NCBI GenBank assembly: GCA_947630515.1 | Contig: CANRHY010000037.1 | Span: 1 to 8,005 of the forward strand | Length of the DNA stretch: 8,005 nucleotides | DNA from: an uncultured Bacilli bacterium | GTDB taxonomy: Bacteria > Bacillota_I > Bacilli_A > RF39 > UBA660 | Direction of reading: 5' to 3' | Shown here: piece after piece, positions 5,385 to 8,005 of the stretch | Numbering within the stretch: position 1 is the stretch's first letter | Layout: each line of letters starts with the position of its first letter | Notes under the pieces: generated by a model | The model's database searches: none | The model's input: the letters and a program-made list of their open reading frames with translations, nothing else | Told to the model about the DNA's origin: nothing | Program-made: the position numbers and the translations under genes

Positions 5385-7406
5385 TTATTCAAAAAAACTT
5401 TTAAGAGCAGTATGTCTTACTTTACTATAACTATTATTAATTGCATAATTAAAACTATCTAACTTACCAATAATTACCAACGCCTTTTTAGCTCTTGTAA
5501 CTGCTGTATACAAAAGTTTATTATAAAGCATTCTTTTCATATTACTAGGTATAACTAAAACAACTGTATCATATTCGCTACCTTGACTCTTATGAACACT
5601 GGTAGCATAAGCATGCGTAAACTCCTCAAACTTACCTCTTTTGTATACTACAACATTACCATTATAATTAATTTCTATAACAGGACTTTTTCCATCTATT
5701 ATTCTTTTTATATATCCAATATCTCCATTATAAATATTATTTTCAACATCATTTACAAGTTGTACAACTTTATCCCCTTCCCTATAAACAACATCTCTTA
5801 AAACTATCTCTTTTTTATTAATATCTTCTTTATTAAAAATAGATTGCATTAAATTATTAATATTATCTATACCATTTTCTCCTTTATACATAGGCACTAA
5901 TACTTGATAATTATCTAAATCCATATTTTTTTCTAAACTTTTTTCACACAAATTCTTTAAATAACTTTTAATAAGCACGTCTTCACATTCTATAAAAAGG
6001 AAGTCAGAGTATCCTGTAGGAACATTACTTAAAACCTCTCTATTCTTAATTTTATTACTAAGAGGAATTATATAAGAAGTACTACTTGTCCTAAACACTT
6101 CATCTAAATAAACAGAACTAACTTTACCACTTTCCAAGAGATCACTTAAAATATTTCCTGGCATAATACTAGGTAGTTGTGAAGCATCTCCCACAAGTAA
6201 TAACTTAACATTATTTTTAAGTGCATCAAGTAAATTATACATTAAAAATATATCTACCATACTCACCTCATCTATAATAACCATCTTAGTATCACTTGGA
6301 TTAAACCTATTTACACTAAACTCTTCTGTCTCTTTATTCCATTTTAAAAACTTATGAATAGTACTAGCTCTTTCCTTAACACTTTCACTAATCCTTTTAG
6401 CTGCTCTTCCAGTAGGCGCTAACATGGTAATATCTTTCTTCTCTAAATTACCAGAAACTCTTTCATATATATTAACAATAGCTTTAATAATAGTAGTTTT
6501 ACCAGTACCAGGTCCTCCTGTAAGAATAAACACATTTTCTATAATAGCCCTTTTAATTGCATCTTTTTGCTTTTTACTAAAACTTATATCATTTTCACTT
6601 TCATACCTAACTATCTCTTTATCTATTCTGCTTTCACTAATATCACTCTTAATCTTACTTAAATTACTAATAACATTATAAATACCTTGTTCTGTTTCAT
6701 AAAACATACTTAAAGTAATATAATCATTTACTTCTATAATAGTATTATCTTCTATTAAATTATTAACATACTCTAAAAATATTTTAGAGTCTATTGGAGT
6801 ATTAAAAAACTTATTAACTTCTAAAAATAAACTTTCCTTACTTACTAAAGTATCCCCAGTTTTATAACATAACTCTTTAATACAGTATTTAATTAAAGTT
6901 TCTACTCTAATACCCTCATCTTCTTTATGTAAATTAAGAAATATCTTATCTAACTTTAAAAAACTAATATCACTTTCTAAAACATAAATATTATTTTCAA
7001 ATATTTCCATAGTTCTACTCTTATATTTATTAATTATTTTCAAACACTCAGAAGTAGAAAACCCAAGTTTATTAAATTCCACTATTAACTCTTGGTCTCT
7101 ATCATACTCTAGTAACTTAGTTCTTAAATTTCTCGCCTTTACTTCGTCCATTCCTTTAACACTCATTAAAAGAGGATTTCCATTTTTAATTTCATTAATA
7201 GTCTCTTCTTTAAATAAATTTACTATATCCCTTGCCCTTTTAGGCCCAATACCTTTAAAAATACCACTAGATAAATACATAATAATTCCATCTATATTAC
7301 TAGGCATTACTACTTCATAACTTGTAACATTAAATTGTACACCAAACCTAGGGTGATTCACAATATTTCCATAAAACAAATAAGTTAGTTCATTATTTAT
7401 AGGCAT
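5385..7406 (-). CDS. recD2: RecD2 (RecD-like) SF1B DNA helicase, main open part of a frame-disrupted gene
   Basis: The longest open part has 673 residues. Helix-hairpin-helix segments lie at about 49-62 (FKGIGPKRARDIV) and 81-95. The helicase motifs are complete: Walker A GGPGTGKTT (297-305), PTGRAAKRI (331-339), Walker B/DExx IIDEVSMVD (377-385), GDASQLPSI (406-414), DEVFRT (435-440), HKSQGSEYD (605-613) and LLYTAVTRAK (631-640). RecD2 is a 5'-3' DNA helicase found in bacteria without RecBC and is linked to replication and repair. ATG 7406 has no ribosome binding site and falls inside the conserved N-terminal OB-like domain (HPRFGVQF follows at residues 18-25). The frame is open back to 7451 without another start codon, and its residues NKTITFTGSF continue the family pattern. 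The missing first part is encoded in another frame at 7424-7558. The joined protein would be about 724 residues, normal for RecD2. Confidence 0.9.
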   Translation of the reverse strand: MPINNELTYLFYGNIVNHPRFGVQFNVTSYEVVMPSNIDGIIMYLSSGIFKGIGPKRARDIVNLFKEETINEIKNGNPLLMSVKGMDEVKARNLRTKLLEYDRDQELIVEFNKLGFSTSECLKIINKYKSRTMEIFENNIYVLESDISFLKLDKIFLNLHKEDEGIRVETLIKYCIKELCYKTGDTLVSKESLFLEVNKFFNTPIDSKIFLEYVNNLIEDNTIIEVNDYITLSMFYETEQGIYNVISNLSKIKSDISESRIDKEIVRYESENDISFSKKQKDAIKRAIIENVFILTGGPGTGKTTIIKAIVNIYERVSGNLEKKDITMLAPTGRAAKRISESVKERASTIHKFLKWNKETEEFSVNRFNPSDTKMVIIDEVSMVDIFLMYNLLDALKNNVKLLLVGDASQLPSIMPGNILSDLLESGKVSSVYLDEVFRTSSTSYIIPLSNKIKNREVLSNVPTGYSDFLFIECEDVLIKSYLKNLCEKSLEKNMDLDNYQVLVPMYKGENGIDNINNLMQSIFNKEDINKKEIVLRDVVYREGDKVVQLVNDVENNIYNGDIGYIKRIIDGKSPVIEINYNGNVVVYKRGKFEEFTHAYATSVHKSQGSEYDTVVLVIPSNMKRMLYNKLLYTAVTRAKKALVIIGKLDSFNYAINNSYSKVRHTALKSFFE

Positions 7407-7423
7407 AAAACTACCAGTAAAAG

Positions 7424-7558
7424 TTATAGTTTTATTAAATAAGACGAAACCTCACTACTAGCTTCTTTCACCTTAAAAAGTCCAACTTTATATCCAGTCG
7501 AACTTTCAAATAAAATTTTAACAACATTACCTTTTATATAATTACTACTGTCCTTCAT
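7424..7558 (-). pseudogene. recD2: N-terminal fragment of recD2 in a different reading frame
   Basis: From ATG 7558 the frame gives 44 codons (MKDSSNYIKGNVVKI... to ...SSYLIKL) and ends at TAA 7426-7424. The pattern YIKGNVVKI...GYKVGLFKVKE is that of the RecD2 N-terminal OB-like domain and leads directly into NKTITFTGSFMPINN of the main frame. A -1 change is needed between 7451 and 7427. Either one A has been lost from TTTAATAAAA (7439-7430), or the ribosome slips at A AAA (7433-7430). No strong ribosome binding site precedes ATG 7558; only AGTGAT lies about a dozen bases before. It may be a true mutation, a sequence error or a rare frameshift event. Typed as a pseudogene because of the frame break; the helicase may still be functional. 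Confidence 0.75.
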
Positions 7559-7740
7559 AAATCTAATATATCACTAATACTAAAAAAAGAAAAGAAAAAA
7601 ATAAAAGATAAAATAAATTTTCCCACAGAGTACTAATATATCCTAACCTTTATTTTCATATTTTTAGCAAAATGCTATGGATAATACTTGTTTCTCTAAA
7701 GCATCACCTACTATAACTTTCGTTATGATGATACTACTCA
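7559..7740 (-). other. Noncoding stretch between the DGR-like repeat and recD2
   Basis: No gene is visible. It contains a GAAA-tetraloop hairpin (7702-7730, listed separately), a small hairpin TAGCA-TTT-TGCTA (7677-7665), and a very pyrimidine-rich tract on the minus strand (about 7620-7582, almost all T with some C) just before recD2. The tract is not preceded by a GC-rich stem, so I do not call a terminator. No convincing -35/-10 pair for recD2 was found. Confidence 0.6.
7702..7730 (-). other. GAAA-tetraloop hairpin just after the DGR-like repeat
   Basis: On the minus strand ATAAC-GAAA-GTTAT (7726-7713) forms a 5-bp stem closed by a GNRA loop. The outer CATCA (7730-7726) can pair with TGATG (7706-7702) across a 7-base bulge; the two pairings share base 7726. 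It starts 10 bases after the last base of the repeat. Hairpins or cruciforms with GRNA tetraloops are known a few bases downstream of DGR variable repeats, where they aid target recognition. Here the stem is AT-rich and the adjoining repeat looks like a template, so the role is uncertain. Confidence 0.45.
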
Positions 7741-7872
7741 TTAAAGAGAAATTACCGGACGCACGGCGTTAGTGTTGTTGACGTTGTTGTTGTTCAAGTT
7801 GCCAGGGTTGTTAGAGCCGTTCACGTTGAACACGTTCGCGTTGCTGTTGAAGTTATACGGACTCTTAAAAAA
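7741..7872 (-). repeat. DGR template repeat (TR)-like element encoding an all-AAC, Asn-rich VR motif
   Basis: This GC-rich block stands out from the AT-rich surroundings. One frame reads FFKSPYNF, then an Asn-rich stretch with VFNVNGSNNPGNLNN, and ends NNTNAVRPVISL-stop (TAA 7743-7741). All 16 Asn codons between 7854 and 7768 are AAC, although neighbouring genes mostly use AAT. The AVRPVISL ending and VxGSxxPGxL spacing match the variable C-terminus of surface proteins diversified by gut-Firmicutes DGRs. In DGRs adenines of the template are mutated when copied into the target, and AAC codons are the classic template codon. The frame is closed upstream by TAA 7914-7912 and no start codon with a ribosome binding site precedes it, so it is not a gene. 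No reverse transcriptase is in the window. An undiversified or broken variable repeat is the alternative. The left edge of the repeat on the gene-reading strand (near 7872) is approximate. Confidence 0.75.
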
Positions 7873-8005
7873 CCTAAAGCGCCTCCAATTAACCAGCACT
7901 ACCCTATTTAATTATAATACTTTTTAAGAAATTTATCTCTTATGAACAATTTTACTGATAAACTATTTAAATGATATATTATTATTTTCACTAATATCAA
8001 CAGGC
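7873..8005 (-). other. Right edge: possible C-terminal ends of an upstream gene, none certain
   Basis: Two minus-strand frames are open to the window edge. One ends at TAG 7965-7963 after PVDISENNNISFK. The other ends at TAA 7910-7908 after ...RDKFLKKYYN, with 31 visible codons. Either might be the end of a gene lying beyond 8005, and a DGR reverse transcriptase would be a natural candidate next to the template-like repeat. Neither piece carries a recognisable motif, and in this AT-rich DNA such short open frames arise by chance. Confidence 0.2.
7911..7916 (-). promoter_or_regulatory. Perfect -10 (TATAAT) just upstream of the template-like repeat
   Basis: TATAAT on the minus strand (7916-7911) would start transcription near 7904, so the RNA would begin about 30 bases before the repeat. 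The leader could fold as AGTGCT/GGCGCT (7900-7895 with 7883-7878, including G-U pairs). No good -35 is seen at the right distance, and TATAAT occurs often in such AT-rich DNA. Confidence 0.25.

Noticed and set aside
5339..5392. Longer version of the small membrane peptide starting at 5392 or 5362
   Set aside because: Neither ATG has a ribosome binding site, the added residues look unlike a conserved N-terminus, and the longest form overlaps the end of recD2.
5583..6681. Plus-strand open frames antisense to recD2
   Set aside because: They lie wholly inside the helicase gene, show no recognisable domain, and are antisense shadows of conserved helicase motifs.
7741..7872. Variable repeat of an expressed DGR target gene, or a CRISPR array or simple repeat
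   Set aside because: The frame is closed by TAA at 7914-7912 with no start and ribosome binding site, and all Asn codons are undiversified AAC, so an expressed variable repeat is unlikely. There are no evenly spaced repeats and spacers for a CRISPR array.

Overview
The window is very AT-rich low-GC Firmicutes-type DNA, most likely from an uncultured gut Clostridia or Bacilli relative. The reasons are strong AT codon bias, AGGAGG-type ribosome binding sites, an alanine T-box, and a gene order (recD2, small membrane protein, AI-2E-family permease, alaS) that resembles the recD2-yrrI-alaS neighbourhood of Bacillus and Clostridium. All convincing genes are on the minus strand, so the window reads biologically from right to left.

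Right end (about 7560-8005): noncoding DNA with one GC-rich block (7741-7872). In one frame this block encodes an Asn-rich peptide with 16 of 16 Asn codons as AAC, ending in AVRPVISL and a stop. That is the signature of the template repeat of a diversity-generating retroelement (DGR). The reverse transcriptase and target gene are not in the window and may lie beyond position 8005. A GAAA-tetraloop hairpin follows the repeat.

5385-7558: recD2, a DNA helicase, whose N-terminal domain is separated from the rest by a -1 frame break at about 7427-7451. It is followed by a small Lys/Met-rich membrane peptide (5189-5338, possibly DUF3918/YrzQ-like) and an intrinsic terminator. A new promoter, with a 16-bp palindrome over its -35, then drives an AI-2E-family permease (3925-5100).

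3763-3957: a compact T-box riboswitch with specifier codon GCU (Ala). The 5' half of its stem I lies inside the last codons of the permease gene. It precedes a three-gene operon: a P-loop nucleotide kinase (3207-3761), a short alanyl-tRNA synthetase without the C-Ala domain (1436-3196), and rlmN (421-1446). The operon therefore joins tRNA-Ala charging, modification of 23S rRNA (and probably tRNA), and a nucleotide kinase under control by uncharged tRNA-Ala.

Left end (1-420): a candidate promoter, a 19-codon leader-like ORF with a good Shine-Dalgarno and a G8 tract, two tandem terminator-like hairpins, and then the 5' end of an exported or membrane-anchored protein gene that runs off the window. 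The arrangement suggests attenuation or phase variation but is unproven.
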